Below are positions 1-8,326 of a stretch of 64,000 nucleotides of DNA, in pieces (the first letter of the stretch is position 1; each line of letters opens with the position of its first letter). Location of the stretch: contig NZ_CP121261.1 of the NCBI RefSeq assembly GCF_029637605.1, forward strand, positions 1,798,001 through 1,862,000, read 5' to 3'. Under the pieces are notes generated by a model, which was given only the letters and a program-made list of their open reading frames with translations, ran no database searches and had not been told where the DNA came from. Origin of the DNA: Achromobacter spanius. Lineage in GTDB: Bacteria; Pseudomonadota; Gammaproteobacteria; Burkholderiales; Burkholderiaceae_B. The position numbers and the translations under genes were made by a program.

Positions 1-198
1 GGCGTTGATGCGGACGATGGCCTGGCCGCCTTGGGCCAGCCAGGCGGCCACGTCGATGCGCGCTTGTGCCTTGGCGGCGGGCGCGACGGCGTCTTCCAGG
101 TCCAGGATGACCGCATGCGCGCCACTGGACGCGGCGCGGGCGTAACGGTCCGGGCGGTCACCCGGTACAAACAAGAGACTGCGCGGGGGAGCGTTCAC
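1..198 (-). CDS. CitE/HpcH-like CoA-ester lyase, N-terminal part (runs off the window)
   Basis: The reverse strand reads from a GTG at 198 with no stop to base 1, giving 66 residues. Residues 6-19 (RSLLFVPGDRPDRY) and 28-40 (GAHAVILDLEDAV) are the N-terminal signature of the HpcH/HpaI aldolase and citrate lyase beta-chain family. These enzymes cleave citryl-, malyl- or citramalyl-CoA-type esters; the ExD pair in LDLED is part of the metal/CoA site. The start lies 7 bp after the stop of the isochorismatase-like gene, so it is the last visible gene of the leftward catabolic operon. I infer that it performs the terminal carbon-carbon cleavage of a CoA-activated hydroxy acid. The substrate cannot be read from this fragment. 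Confidence 0.85.
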   Translation of the reverse strand, partial: MNAPPRSLLFVPGDRPDRYARAASSGAHAVILDLEDAVAPAAKAQARIDVAAWLAQGGQAIVRINA

Positions 199-205
199 AG
201 GCGCC

Positions 206-787
206 TCATTCGAAAACCACATCTTTGGAATTGGTGAGCCTGCAGAAGCGTTGCAGGCTTTTGATGGCGTTGTCGTGCTCTTCGGTGCTCAGGCCGCAGC
301 AGCAGTCTTCCAGCACCACCATGTCGTAATCGCGGTCATGCCCTTCGCGCACGGTAGCCTGCACGACGGCGTTGGTGGAAATGCCCGAGCAGTAAATCCG
401 CTTGATGCCGTGCGCGCGCAAGACGGCTTCCAGCGTGGTGCTGTAGAAGGGGCTGACGCGGTGTTTGATGATGTCGAAGTCGCCCGGCTGTTGCCCCAGG
501 TCGGGATGCACCTGCGTGCCCCACTCGCCCAGCTTGAAGATGCCGTTCTTGCGCGCACCCGAGAAAATGGGGGAATGGGGCGGGCATTCGCGGTAGTCGG
601 GCGAAAAGCCCACGCGCACGAAGCCGATGTGCAGGCCGGCGGCGCGGGCCTTGTCCAGCGCGTGGCGGGTGTTTTCCAGGATGGCGCGGCTGCGCACCTG
701 CTCTCCGTAGGCGGCGCGGCCGTTGGGGCCGTCTGCGTGGACCAGATCATTTTCCATGTCCAGCACTAGGTAGATGGCGTCCTTCAT
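206..787 (-). CDS. Isochorismatase-fold hydrolase lacking the usual cysteine nucleophile
   Basis: A 193-residue protein of the isochorismatase/nicotinamidase fold. It has the N-terminal Asp (D10 in LVLDMEND), the conserved Lys (K108 in IIKHR) and the loop GISTN (135-139). In nicotinamidase-type members the nucleophilic Cys is the second residue after that loop; here it is V141 (GISTNAVV). It therefore may be a non-cysteine member, as the true isochorismatases are, or act on something other than an amide. C133 is nearby but in a different position. It is the second-to-last visible gene of the leftward operon, 70 bp after a CoA-transferase gene. Substrate unknown. Confidence 0.85.
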   Translation of the reverse strand: MKDAIYLVLDMENDLVHADGPNGRAAYGEQVRSRAILENTRHALDKARAAGLHIGFVRVGFSPDYRECPPHSPIFSGARKNGIFKLGEWGTQVHPDLGQQPGDFDIIKHRVSPFYSTTLEAVLRAHGIKRIYCSGISTNAVVQATVREGHDRDYDMVVLEDCCCGLSTEEHDNAIKSLQRFCRLTNSKDVVFE

Positions 788-856
788 TGATGACTCCTTT
801 AAATCAGGGGTGTTTGTTCACGCTGCGTTGAATGGCGCAAAAAAGGTGTGGACTCG

Positions 857-2128
857 TTAAAGAATGACCTCGCGCCTTTCCAGGTCGGCGCGCTGCTGTG
901 CACCAAGCCCCAGCAGTTCACCGAAAACATAATCCTCGTCCTGGCCCAGGGCGGGGGTCAAGCGCCGGATGCCGACCTGGTCCGCCCCACTGAAGCGGGC
1001 GGGTGCGCCAACCGCCAAACGGGCGGGGATGTCTGGCGCTTGCACGCTGGTGACGGCACCGCGCGCGCTCAGGTGCGGGTCGGACGCCACGTCCTGCATG
1101 GTCCACGACACGTGGGCGCAAACGCCGGCCTGCTGCAAGCGTTCGGCGGTGGCGTCCGCGTTGCAGGTCGACAGCCACCGTGTCAGCGTGTCGTCCAGTT
1201 CCTGGCTGTGCTGCCGACGCAGTGTGGCAGTGGCGTAGCGGGCATATCCGGCGCCGTTGCCGCTCCTGTTGCTGCTGCTATTGCCCTCGCTCTCGCCCTG
1301 CCCCAACGTGCGTACCAATGCCTGCCATTCGGCGTCGTTGCGGATGGCCAGTGTCAGCCAGCGGTCGGGCTGCGATGTGGGATACACGCCGTGCGGCGCC
1401 ATGGCCAGGTCTGCATTGCCCGGGCGTTCGGGGGTGATGCCCAGGCTGGCCAGCACCAGCGCGTCGCCGATCATGGCGGAGGCCACTTCACGCGCGGCCA
1501 GGTCGACATGCTGGGCCAGGCCCGTGCGGCGGCGCTGGTGCAAAGCGGCCAGCGTGGCAAGCGCCGCGTGCACGCCGGCCGCGTGGTCCATGACGTGGCG
1601 CATTTCTACGGGCGGGCCGTCGCGGTATCCGCTCATCCAGCCCAAGCCGCCCCACGCGCCAAAGAGCGGTGCGTAGCCCGCGAAGTGCGAGTCGGGGCCG
1701 CTTTGGCCGCAGGACGACAGGGACAGCAGGACGAGGTCAGGCTTGGCCTCGCGCAGCGCGTCAAAGTTCAGGCCCAGGCGCTGCATCACGCCCGGACGGA
1801 AGCTTTCGGCGGCCACGTCCGAAAGAGCAACGATGCGCTTGGCCAGCGCCACGGCTTCGGGCTGCTTCAGGTTCAGCCGCACAGAAAGTTTGTTGGCCGA
1901 CACCTGATCAAACGTGGCGGCTGACATGCGGCCATAGACCGCATGCGGCTTGCGAAACGCATCGGGCCGGGTGGCGCTTTCTATCTTGATGCACTCGGCG
2001 CCCAGTTGAGACAGCAGGTGCGTGCAGAACGGGCCGGCTGCGTGAATGGTGAAGTCCGCGATGCGCACGCCGGCCAGCGGCGCGCGCAGGCGATCGGTCT
2101 GCGGGGAACGTGCCTGGACCTGACTCAT
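857..2128 (-). CDS. Class III CoA-transferase (CaiB/BaiF family), catalytic-Asp subunit of a pair
   Basis: A 423-residue class III CoA-transferase that moves CoA between carboxylic acids. The N-terminal Rossmann part has LAGVRIADFT and QLGAECIKIE (about 18-50). The catalytic Asp is present in RHVMDHAAG (D181), the residue that forms the acyl-anhydride and aspartyl-CoA intermediates in this family. Its start overlaps the stop of the next CoA-transferase gene by 4 bp (ATGA). Translational coupling suggests a heteromeric enzyme, as in succinyl-CoA:benzylsuccinate or succinyl-CoA:malate CoA-transferases. It is probably the activation step of the island. The acid it activates is not evident. Confidence 0.9.
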   Translation of the reverse strand: MSQVQARSPQTDRLRAPLAGVRIADFTIHAAGPFCTHLLSQLGAECIKIESATRPDAFRKPHAVYGRMSAATFDQVSANKLSVRLNLKQPEAVALAKRIVALSDVAAESFRPGVMQRLGLNFDALREAKPDLVLLSLSSCGQSGPDSHFAGYAPLFGAWGGLGWMSGYRDGPPVEMRHVMDHAAGVHAALATLAALHQRRRTGLAQHVDLAAREVASAMIGDALVLASLGITPERPGNADLAMAPHGVYPTSQPDRWLTLAIRNDAEWQALVRTLGQGESEGNSSSNRSGNGAGYARYATATLRRQHSQELDDTLTRWLSTCNADATAERLQQAGVCAHVSWTMQDVASDPHLSARGAVTSVQAPDIPARLAVGAPARFSGADQVGIRRLTPALGQDEDYVFGELLGLGAQQRADLERREVIL

Positions 2129-3291
2129 GCGGTGGCCTCCTGTGCCATCTCGTTCAAGGCGGGCACGGTGCCCGCGCGCGGCAATGGGGTACAGCGAAAC
2201 TGAAACGGGGCGACCAGGATCTCGGCTTCGCGGCCGCTGGCCAATACGGCGGGAGCAAAGAGGCCGCGTGCGCGTTCCTGTTCGCCTTCTATTACTTCAG
2301 CGGGCAAGCGGTATTTAGCGGCGGGCACGCCCAATTCCTGCGCGCGCCGGACGATGTCTTCGACCGTGTGGCGCGCCATCCACTCACGGATATGGCCGTT
2401 GATTTCATCGCCGCGACGGCTGCGTTCCAGGGGATCGAGCAGGCCCGGGTCAGCCGCCCAGGACGGTTGACCCAGCAGTTGCACCAACGACCGCCACTGT
2501 CGGTCTTCCAGGGTCAGCAATTCGATGTAGCCGTCTTGCGCTTCAAACACGCCCCCGTAGCGGAAGCGGCGGCTTGCGCGGTGTTCCAACGACCCGTCGC
2601 CCAGGCGTTGCAAGGCGAACGCGCCCACGGAGAGGACCGCGTCTTGCACCGACACATCCACGTATTGACCGCCGCCGGACGGCACGGCCCACCACGCCGA
2701 CAGCGCACACAACGCGGCCATCGCGCCGCCCTGGTAGCCGCCGAAGTGGCCGTAGATTTTCAAGGGTGGCCGATCGGGAAACAGCTCGTGCGACAAGCCA
2801 TTGGGCAGCAGGAAGCCTTCGCCACCCGCGTGCAGCAGATTGACCTCTTCGCCGTCCCAATCGGCTTTGGGCCCAGTTGCGCCAAACGGCAGCACGCTGA
2901 CGTGGACCAGGTCGGGCCAGTCGCGGGAGATCTGCTCGGGCGACAAGCCCTGGGATGCGCGCGCTTGCACGGGCGTGTCGTCGATGAGGATGTCTGCCCC
3001 GGCCAGTTCGCGCGTCAGCAATTCGCGGCCTTCGGCCTGCGTCAAATCGGCTTGCAGGCTGCGCTTGCCCACGGCCAGATAGGCGAACAGCGCACTCTCA
3101 TCGCTGTCATCGATCAGCGGCGGCGCCTGCCGCAGCCGCGACCCGCCGGGCGGTTCCAGCATGACGACTTGCGCGCCCATCACGGCAAGCATTCGTCCGG
3201 CATAGGCGGCCGCGACCGTGTTCGAGCGCTCCAGAACCCGGCAGCCGGACAAGGGCAGCGTGGTGGTGTGTTGCGGTTCGTAGGACTGCAT
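2125..3291 (-). CDS. Class III CoA-transferase homologue without the catalytic Asp, partner subunit
   Basis: A 388-residue CaiB/BaiF-family protein. The N-terminal fold is recognisable (LSGCRVLERS, MGAQVVMLEPPGG at about 14-50), as is the downstream GGGQYVDVSVQDA block. By hand alignment with the neighbouring transferase, the catalytic Asp position falls on H182 in YGHFGGYQGG. It overlaps the next gene by 4 bp. I infer a structural or substrate-binding subunit of a two-subunit CoA-transferase rather than an independent enzyme. The coupled neighbour keeps the Asp, which supports this. It could instead be an independent family member with altered chemistry. Confidence 0.85.
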   Translation of the reverse strand: MQSYEPQHTTTLPLSGCRVLERSNTVAAAYAGRMLAVMGAQVVMLEPPGGSRLRQAPPLIDDSDESALFAYLAVGKRSLQADLTQAEGRELLTRELAGADILIDDTPVQARASQGLSPEQISRDWPDLVHVSVLPFGATGPKADWDGEEVNLLHAGGEGFLLPNGLSHELFPDRPPLKIYGHFGGYQGGAMAALCALSAWWAVPSGGGQYVDVSVQDAVLSVGAFALQRLGDGSLEHRASRRFRYGGVFEAQDGYIELLTLEDRQWRSLVQLLGQPSWAADPGLLDPLERSRRGDEINGHIREWMARHTVEDIVRRAQELGVPAAKYRLPAEVIEGEQERARGLFAPAVLASGREAEILVAPFQFRCTPLPRAGTVPALNEMAQEATA

Positions 3292-3372
3292 AAGGGCTGT
3301 CTCGCAAGGTTACGGCCGCGGACCGGTGAAGGAATCTCCGGTCCACGGTTCAACGGGTCACGGGTGAACGGA

Positions 3373-4587
3373 TCAACGCGTCACGGGCAATTCAAGGTCC
3401 ACGCCCGAGCCATCCAGGAAGGCCGGCAGGCGCACGTCGCGCGACGGCAGCGCCACCGTGGCGATCCCCGGCGTGGTCAGTTCGCCGCGCTGGTTCTCGG
3501 CGGCCAGTTCAATGTCGACCAGGCCGACGTTGTCCTTGACGTACTTGCGCAGCACCTTGCCCTTGCAGAACGTGGTGTCACCCATGATGTTGAAGCGCCG
3601 CATTTCGGTGCGCACGCGCTTGATGACGCCGGCGTCGCCCATCCAGTTGGTCACCAGCGAGCACATCCACGACGAGCGTTGCGGGCCGTAGTCATAGGTG
3701 CCCGGCACGCCCACTTCCTTCGCGACCGATTCGCGGTGATGGCCGATGCCGGTGTATTCCACGCCGCCGCCCGCTTCCGGATTGCGGAAGAAGTGGCCCG
3801 GGTGCTTCACCGCCGCCTGCAACACCACGCCGTGCGTGTGGCCGCGTCCGCATCCCACCAGGAAACCCATCGTGTCCATCAGCGACAAGGGGCCGCGAGC
3901 AATGGTGGGCAGTTCTTCGCCTTCCTGCACTTCCTCCCAATAGCGCACGTTGGCGCCACGGATGTTCTTCGGCTCGTCCAGCACCATCTGGTCGATGCGG
4001 TCGCGCTCTTCGTCGGCGTATTCGTGCTGGACGATTTCCTTGTACTTGCCGGTGTCGCGTGCCGCCTTGCGTTCATGGCGCGTGCACGTGCCCAGGGCGC
4101 GGGCAACCAGTTCACCGCGCTGGTTGTAGTAACTGGCCTCGACGTATTGCAGCACCAGGCGGCCCGAGAACTTGCTTTCTTTTTCCTCTACGCCCACTAC
4201 CCGTTCGATGGCGGTGATGCGGTCGCCGGGGCGCACGTGGCGGAACAGTTCCCAGTCGTTGCCGGCATAGAAGCCATGCACGCCCGGCAGGCCCCAGCGG
4301 GTGCGGCCCAACCAGCCGAATGCCATCGGGAACATGGGGTGGCCCAGCAAGGTGCCGTAGCGCGTGCCCGCTGCGTAGCCCGCATCGCGATACAGCGGGT
4401 TCAGGTCGCCAATGCCGTTGCACCAGTTGCGCAAGGTGTCGGCCGTGGCGTCTTGCAGGTACGGCCCTTCGGGGCGCAGGTGCAAGCCGATCATGGCGCG
4501 CGCGGCGGCGATGGCTTCGTCGGTGATCAGGCCTTCGGCGGGGGCGTTGCCGACATCGGATTGGGGAAGGTTCATGACATTGCTCAC
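3373..4587 (-). CDS. MaoC-like two-domain acyl-CoA dehydratase/hydratase
   Basis: A 404-residue double-hotdog protein of the MaoC / FAS1-like dehydratase group, which adds or removes water at enoyl-CoA thioesters. The N-terminal half carries the MaoC N-terminal-type domain (NGIGDLNPLYRDAGYAA, then GHPMFPMAFGWLG); the second half carries a like domain. I chose the GTG at 4587 because AGGAGT sits 7 nt upstream; ATG 4575 is a second option. A longer reading frame reaches 4635 but would run through the palindromic operator. It follows a Bug gene and precedes the CoA-transferase pair, 82 bp away, consistent with hydrating the CoA ester they make. Confidence 0.85.
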   Translation of the reverse strand: MSNVMNLPQSDVGNAPAEGLITDEAIAAARAMIGLHLRPEGPYLQDATADTLRNWCNGIGDLNPLYRDAGYAAGTRYGTLLGHPMFPMAFGWLGRTRWGLPGVHGFYAGNDWELFRHVRPGDRITAIERVVGVEEKESKFSGRLVLQYVEASYYNQRGELVARALGTCTRHERKAARDTGKYKEIVQHEYADEERDRIDQMVLDEPKNIRGANVRYWEEVQEGEELPTIARGPLSLMDTMGFLVGCGRGHTHGVVLQAAVKHPGHFFRNPEAGGGVEYTGIGHHRESVAKEVGVPGTYDYGPQRSSWMCSLVTNWMGDAGVIKRVRTEMRRFNIMGDTTFCKGKVLRKYVKDNVGLVDIELAAENQRGELTTPGIATVALPSRDVRLPAFLDGSGVDLELPVTR

Positions 4588-4611
4588 GGTTGCGACTCCT
4601 TTACCTATCTC

Positions 4612-4631
4612 TAGAATGCAGAATGCATTCT
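4612..4631. promoter_or_regulatory. Palindromic operator candidate AGAATGCATTCT (site 1)
   Basis: Bases 4620-4631 form a perfect 12-bp palindrome, AGAATGCATTCT, preceded by an extra half-site TAGAATGCA at 4612-4620. It lies 33-44 bp upstream of the MaoC-like gene start (GTG at 4587). The identical palindrome occurs twice in the divergent promoter at 14.1 kb, so a shared regulator for the island is inferred. No regulator gene for it lies within the window. Confidence 0.65.
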
Positions 4632-4680
4632 TCAAGTACGTAAAAAAAGGGGTTGATAAGACGGGGGGTTATTCAAAGGT

Positions 4681-5766
4681 TCATTCAATGCGGATGCCAG
4701 CCGCCTTGATGATGGCGCCCCACTTCTGGCGCTCATCGTTGACGAAGGCATTCAACTGCGCGGGCGGCATCACCAAGGGTTCGACGCCGATGTCCAGCAT
4801 CTTGCGGCGCATCTCGGGTTGCTCCAGCACCAGGCGGATCTGTTCGCTCATTTGTCGGATGATCGGCGCGGGTGTGCCGTGCGGGGCGAACAAGGCGTCC
4901 CAGGCCACAACGTCGAAGCCGGGCACGCCCTGCTCGGACACCGGCTGCACGCCGGGCAGCATGTCGCTGGCCTTGAGCGACGTGATGCCCACGGCGCGCA
5001 ATTTGCCGCTGGCCAGATGCGGACGCGCGGCGGTAACGGTGTCGATCACCAACGGAATCTGCCCGCCCATGGCGTCGGTCAATGATTGGCTTGAGGCCTT
5101 GTACTTCACCGCGAACAGCGGCGCTTGCGCCGATTTCACGAACTCCGCGAACACCACCTGCGCCGTGGTGCTGGGCAAGCCGACGTTCAGCGTGTCGGGT
5201 CGGGCGCGGGCGCGCTGGATCAGTTCGCCCACGCTATTGGCGGGCAGGTCGGCGGCGGATGTGCAGATCACCATGGGCAGCAAACCGATCATGGCCACGC
5301 CGGTGAAGTCGGCGGTGGGGTCGTAGCCCTGGTTGGCATACAGAAATTCGTTGGCCGCGTTCGTGGCGTTGGTGCCCAGCAAGAAGGTGTAGCCGTCGTT
5401 GGCGGCGCGCGCGGCGGCGGCCGACCCGATGTTGCCGCCCGCCCCTGCGCGGTTCTCGACCACGATGGGTTGATTCAAGCGCTTGGCCAGGTCTTGCGAC
5501 AACAGGCGCGCCAGCACGTCGGCGCCCTGCCCCGGCGCATACGGCACGATGATGCGGATGGGCTTGTCGGGCCAGCTTGCGGCCAGGGCTGTGGGCATGC
5601 TTGCCACGGCCGCCAAAGCGCAAATGCCGGTGATGGCCGTGCGCAGCCAGGTGCGGCGGCTAGGGGCGGCATCGCACCTTGCGCGACGGGCCGCATCGGA
5701 CGATGAGCGAAGTGTCGCATGGGCCGTTGCGCGAGAAGTCGCGCGGGAACTCGGGCGGGATGTCAT
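4681..5766 (-). CDS. Bug-family periplasmic solute receptor (tripartite tricarboxylate transporter type)
   Basis: A 361-residue Bug/TctC-type receptor. The mature part begins about SWPDKPIRIIVPYAPGQGADVLARLL, split here as SWPDKPIRIIVPY then APGQGADVLARLL, and has VVENRAGAGGNIG and DGYTFLLGTNATNAAN, the loops that grip the ligand carboxylate. The start at 5766 has AGGA 7 nt upstream. It gives an unusually long, Arg/Ser-rich n-region of about 40 residues before the hydrophobic signal segment (TAITGICALAAVASM, then cleavage near TALAA). No better internal start is visible. It sits between the SMP-30 and MaoC-like genes. No TctA/TctB membrane genes are nearby, as is common for orphan Bug proteins in Alcaligenaceae. 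Confidence 0.88.
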   Translation of the reverse strand: MTSRPSSRATSRATAHATLRSSSDAARRARCDAAPSRRTWLRTAITGICALAAVASMPTALAASWPDKPIRIIVPYAPGQGADVLARLLSQDLAKRLNQPIVVENRAGAGGNIGSAAAARAANDGYTFLLGTNATNAANEFLYANQGYDPTADFTGVAMIGLLPMVICTSAADLPANSVGELIQRARARPDTLNVGLPSTTAQVVFAEFVKSAQAPLFAVKYKASSQSLTDAMGGQIPLVIDTVTAARPHLASGKLRAVGITSLKASDMLPGVQPVSEQGVPGFDVVAWDALFAPHGTPAPIIRQMSEQIRLVLEQPEMRRKMLDIGVEPLVMPPAQLNAFVNDERQKWGAIIKAAGIRIE

Positions 5767-5798
5767 CAAGGCGTCCTTCTTGTGCAGGGTCATGGGAA

Positions 5799-6737
5799 TC
5801 AGCCGTTCAGCGCCAGGCCGGCACGCGGCCAGCGCGCCGCAAAGAGTTGGCCATGGCCCGACAGCGTGATGTACGCCGTGCGCCGGTCGCTGCCGCCAAA
5901 GCAGATATTGGTGCAATAGCCTTCGGGCGCTTCGTGGAATTCCAGCGCTTCGCCATCGGCCGAAAACACGCTGATGCCGCCCCGCACCAAGGTGGCCACG
6001 CAGACATTGCCGCCCTCTTCCACCGCCAGGGAGTCAAAGCGCTGAAAGCCGGGCAAGCCGTGCACCAGTTGCCCGCCGTTGGGTGACGGCCAGGCCGCCA
6101 GTTGCAAGTGGCCAGGCGCCGACGCAGCGTCGGGAATGGGATACGACCACAGCCGGCTGGTCTCGGTTTCGGACACATACAGCCGGCTGCCGTCCGGCGA
6201 CAGGCCCACGCCGTTGGGCGTCAGCACCGGATGCGCGGCACGGCGGATGCCGCTGCCATCAAGCCGCGCGTAATAGACGGCGCCGCGCAGCATCTTGTCT
6301 TCGAAGGTCTTGCCAAAGTCCGTGAACCAGAAGCCGCCATGCGCATCGAACACGATGTCGTTGGGGCCATGCAGCGGGATGCCGTCGCAATGGGTGTATA
6401 GCGTCTGGACCGCGCCAGTTTCCACATCCACGCGCTGGATGCAGCCGCCGTCGTAATCCTCAGCGGGGCCGGTGGGCCGCGTGAAGCCGTCATCGGTACG
6501 CCAACTGAAGCCGCCGTTGTTGCAGACATAGCAGTGCCCGTCCGGCCCCAGCGCCGCGCCATTGGGGCCGCCGCCCAGGTCCGCCACCTTGCGCAGTTCA
6601 CCGTTGGGCAACACGCGGGTCAGCCGCCCGCCCGCGATCTCAACGACCAGCACGCTGCCGTCGGGCATCGCAACCGGCCCTTCGGGAAACGCCAGCCCGG
6701 TCGCCATGACTTCGCCTTGCAGCTTCAGTTGCTTCAT
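5799..6737 (-). CDS. SMP-30/gluconolactonase-family lactonase
   Basis: A 312-residue six-bladed beta-propeller of the SMP-30/LRE family. Members are metal-dependent lactonases or esterases. Visible signatures are GLAFPEGPVAMPDGS at about 13-27 (first metal-ligand Glu), LHGPNDIVFDAHGGFWFTD (GPNDI, a metal-site Asn) and LTPNGVGLSPDGSRLYVSET (PNG, then a metal Asp). The start at 6737 has AGGA within AGGAAGGAAACAGGC upstream. It lies 13 bp after the LivF-type ATPase gene and 32 bp before the Bug gene. I infer it opens a lactone form of the pathway substrate or intermediate. Confidence 0.85.
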   Translation of the reverse strand: MKQLKLQGEVMATGLAFPEGPVAMPDGSVLVVEIAGGRLTRVLPNGELRKVADLGGGPNGAALGPDGHCYVCNNGGFSWRTDDGFTRPTGPAEDYDGGCIQRVDVETGAVQTLYTHCDGIPLHGPNDIVFDAHGGFWFTDFGKTFEDKMLRGAVYYARLDGSGIRRAAHPVLTPNGVGLSPDGSRLYVSETETSRLWSYPIPDAASAPGHLQLAAWPSPNGGQLVHGLPGFQRFDSLAVEEGGNVCVATLVRGGISVFSADGEALEFHEAPEGYCTNICFGGSDRRTAYITLSGHGQLFAARWPRAGLALNG

Positions 6738-6750
6738 GCCTGTTTCCTTC

Positions 6751-7545
6751 CTATGCGGGGTGGGTTTGCGACGGGCTTTGCGATGGGGTTTGGGCCGCCG
6801 CTTGCGCGGTCTGGCGCGCGCCCAGGTAAGCGTCGATGGCTTGTTGCCGGCCTTCGCGGCTGCGTAGCGCCTGTTCGTCCAGCGTGCCCACGATATGGCC
6901 GTGGCGCAGCACCCATGCGTGCACGGCCAACTTGGCCGCCACATGGAAACTCTGCTCGACCAGCAAGGCAGCAAGTTGTTGTTCGCGCTGGATCACGGCC
7001 AGCCGTTCGTATACCCGCGCCACCAACAAAGGCGCCAGGCCCAGCGACGGCTCGTCCAGTAACAGCAGGCGTGGGCCGGACATCAGCCCACGACCAATCG
7101 CCAGCATCTGCTGTTCGCCGCCGCTGAGCAGGCCGGCGGGCGCATTGCGCCGTCCGGCGATTTCGGGAAAGAAATCCATCACCATCTGTTCGCGGCGCGC
7201 CCGGGTGCGGGCGTCCACGAAGTACGAACCCAGGATCAGGTTTTCCGCCACGGTCAGGTCCGTAACGATGGCGCGCCCTTCCGGCACATACACGATGCCC
7301 CGCCGAAAACGCTGCGCGGCGGACAGACCCGAGATGTCCTGCCCGTCCAGCCGGATGCGGCCTTGCGCCGGCTCAAGGCCCGCGATGGCGCGCAGCGTGC
7401 TGGATTTGCCCGCGCCGTTGGCGCCCAGCAAGGCGACCACGGTGGCCGCCCCGACGGACAGGTCGATGCCATGCACCACCGGGCCCGCGCCGTAGCGCAC
7501 CGTCAGGCCTTCGACCTCAAGCAAGCTTGCCGGCGTGTCATTCAT
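6751..7545 (-). CDS. ABC transporter ATP-binding protein, LivF type
   Basis: A 264-residue ATPase of the branched-chain amino acid (HAAT) importer family. It has Walker A GANGAGKS, signature LSGGEQQMLAIGRGL and Walker B LLLLDEPSLGLAP followed by the switch-His region. The family-typical GIVYVPEGRAIVTDLTV block follows Walker A. It overlaps the end of the LivG-type gene by 8 bp. The C-terminal tail is low-complexity (QTAQAAAQTPSQSPSQ). It works with the LivG-type ATPase, the two permeases and the substrate-binding protein at 12831-14048. The ligand is probably the acid degraded by the surrounding enzymes, rather than an amino acid. Confidence 0.92.
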   Translation of the reverse strand: MNDTPASLLEVEGLTVRYGAGPVVHGIDLSVGAATVVALLGANGAGKSSTLRAIAGLEPAQGRIRLDGQDISGLSAAQRFRRGIVYVPEGRAIVTDLTVAENLILGSYFVDARTRARREQMVMDFFPEIAGRRNAPAGLLSGGEQQMLAIGRGLMSGPRLLLLDEPSLGLAPLLVARVYERLAVIQREQQLAALLVEQSFHVAAKLAVHAWVLRHGHIVGTLDEQALRSREGRQQAIDAYLGARQTAQAAAQTPSQSPSQTHPA

Positions 7546-8326
7546 CGTCGTCTCCCAGATAGACGCGCACCACATCCGGGTTCAGCCGGATCTGCGCCGG
7601 CTCGCCGGATGCCAGCAAACGGCCCACGTTCAACACATGAATGGTGTCGCAGACTTCCATGATCAGGTCCATGTCGTGCTCCACCACGACCAGCACCAGA
7701 TCGGGCGCGCGCAAGCGTGTCAGCGCGGCGGACAGGTCGCTGGTCTCGATGGAATTCAGTCCGGCGGCCGGCTCATCCAGCAACAGCACGCGAGGCTTGC
7801 CGGCAATGGCCCGGGCAATCTCGGTCAGGCGCAACACACCGGGCGGCAACTGCGAGGGATAGGCATCGGCCACGTCCGCCACGCCCAGCCGCTCCAAGGC
7901 GGCCAAGGCGCGATCGCGGTTGTGGGCGCGTTCCGCCTTGCCGCGCGGCAAAGGCAGGAAGGCGTCGAGCCAACCGGCGGATGACTGCCTGTCCACCCCC
8001 ACCATGACGTTCTCGGCCACGGTCAGTTCCGGGCACAGCGCCACGTGTTGAAAGCTGCGAGAAAAGCCCAGCGCGGCGCGCCCCGCGGGCGGTACGCCTT
8101 CCAAGCGCCGGCCCGCCAGACTGATGCTGCCCTGCTGCGGCGCATACAAGCCGGTCAGGCAATTGAAGAAACTGGTTTTGCCCGCACCGTTGGGGCCGAT
8201 CAAACCCGTGATTTCACCGGCCTTCAGTTGCAGCCCGATGTGTTGCAGCACCTGGATGCCGCCGAACGACAGCGACAGGTCTTCAACGATCAGCGCCTCG
8301 CCGGACGCCATGGCGTGTGCGTTCAT
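7538..8326 (-). CDS. ABC transporter ATP-binding protein, LivG type, with divergent signature motif
   Basis: A 262-residue ATPase with Walker A GPNGAGKT, the LivG-typical FQHVALCPELTVAENVMVG block, and Walker B VLLLDEPAAGLN followed by VVVEHDMDLIMEVCD (switch His). The ABC signature, normally like LSYGQQ/LPYGQQ, reads LPPGVL here. The Gly remains but the Ser and Gln positions are changed. Start 8326 overlaps the LivM stop by 4 bp (ATGA). It pairs with the LivF-type ATPase, which has a canonical signature. The altered site may make the two ATPase sites unequal, which is an inference. Confidence 0.9.
   Translation of the reverse strand: MNAHAMASGEALIVEDLSLSFGGIQVLQHIGLQLKAGEITGLIGPNGAGKTSFFNCLTGLYAPQQGSISLAGRRLEGVPPAGRAALGFSRSFQHVALCPELTVAENVMVGVDRQSSAGWLDAFLPLPRGKAERAHNRDRALAALERLGVADVADAYPSQLPPGVLRLTEIARAIAGKPRVLLLDEPAAGLNSIETSDLSAALTRLRAPDLVLVVVEHDMDLIMEVCDTIHVLNVGRLLASGEPAQIRLNPDVVRVYLGDDDE

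Noticed and set aside
2110..4614. An 834-codon open frame on the plus strand opposite the CoA-transferase and MaoC-like genes
   Set aside because: It is a high-GC antisense shadow. The minus-strand genes have clear domains, overlaps and RBS, and the plus-strand translation shows no family features.
4588..4635. A longer N-terminus for the MaoC-like protein
   Set aside because: It would translate the palindromic operator. The GTG at 4587 has an ideal RBS.
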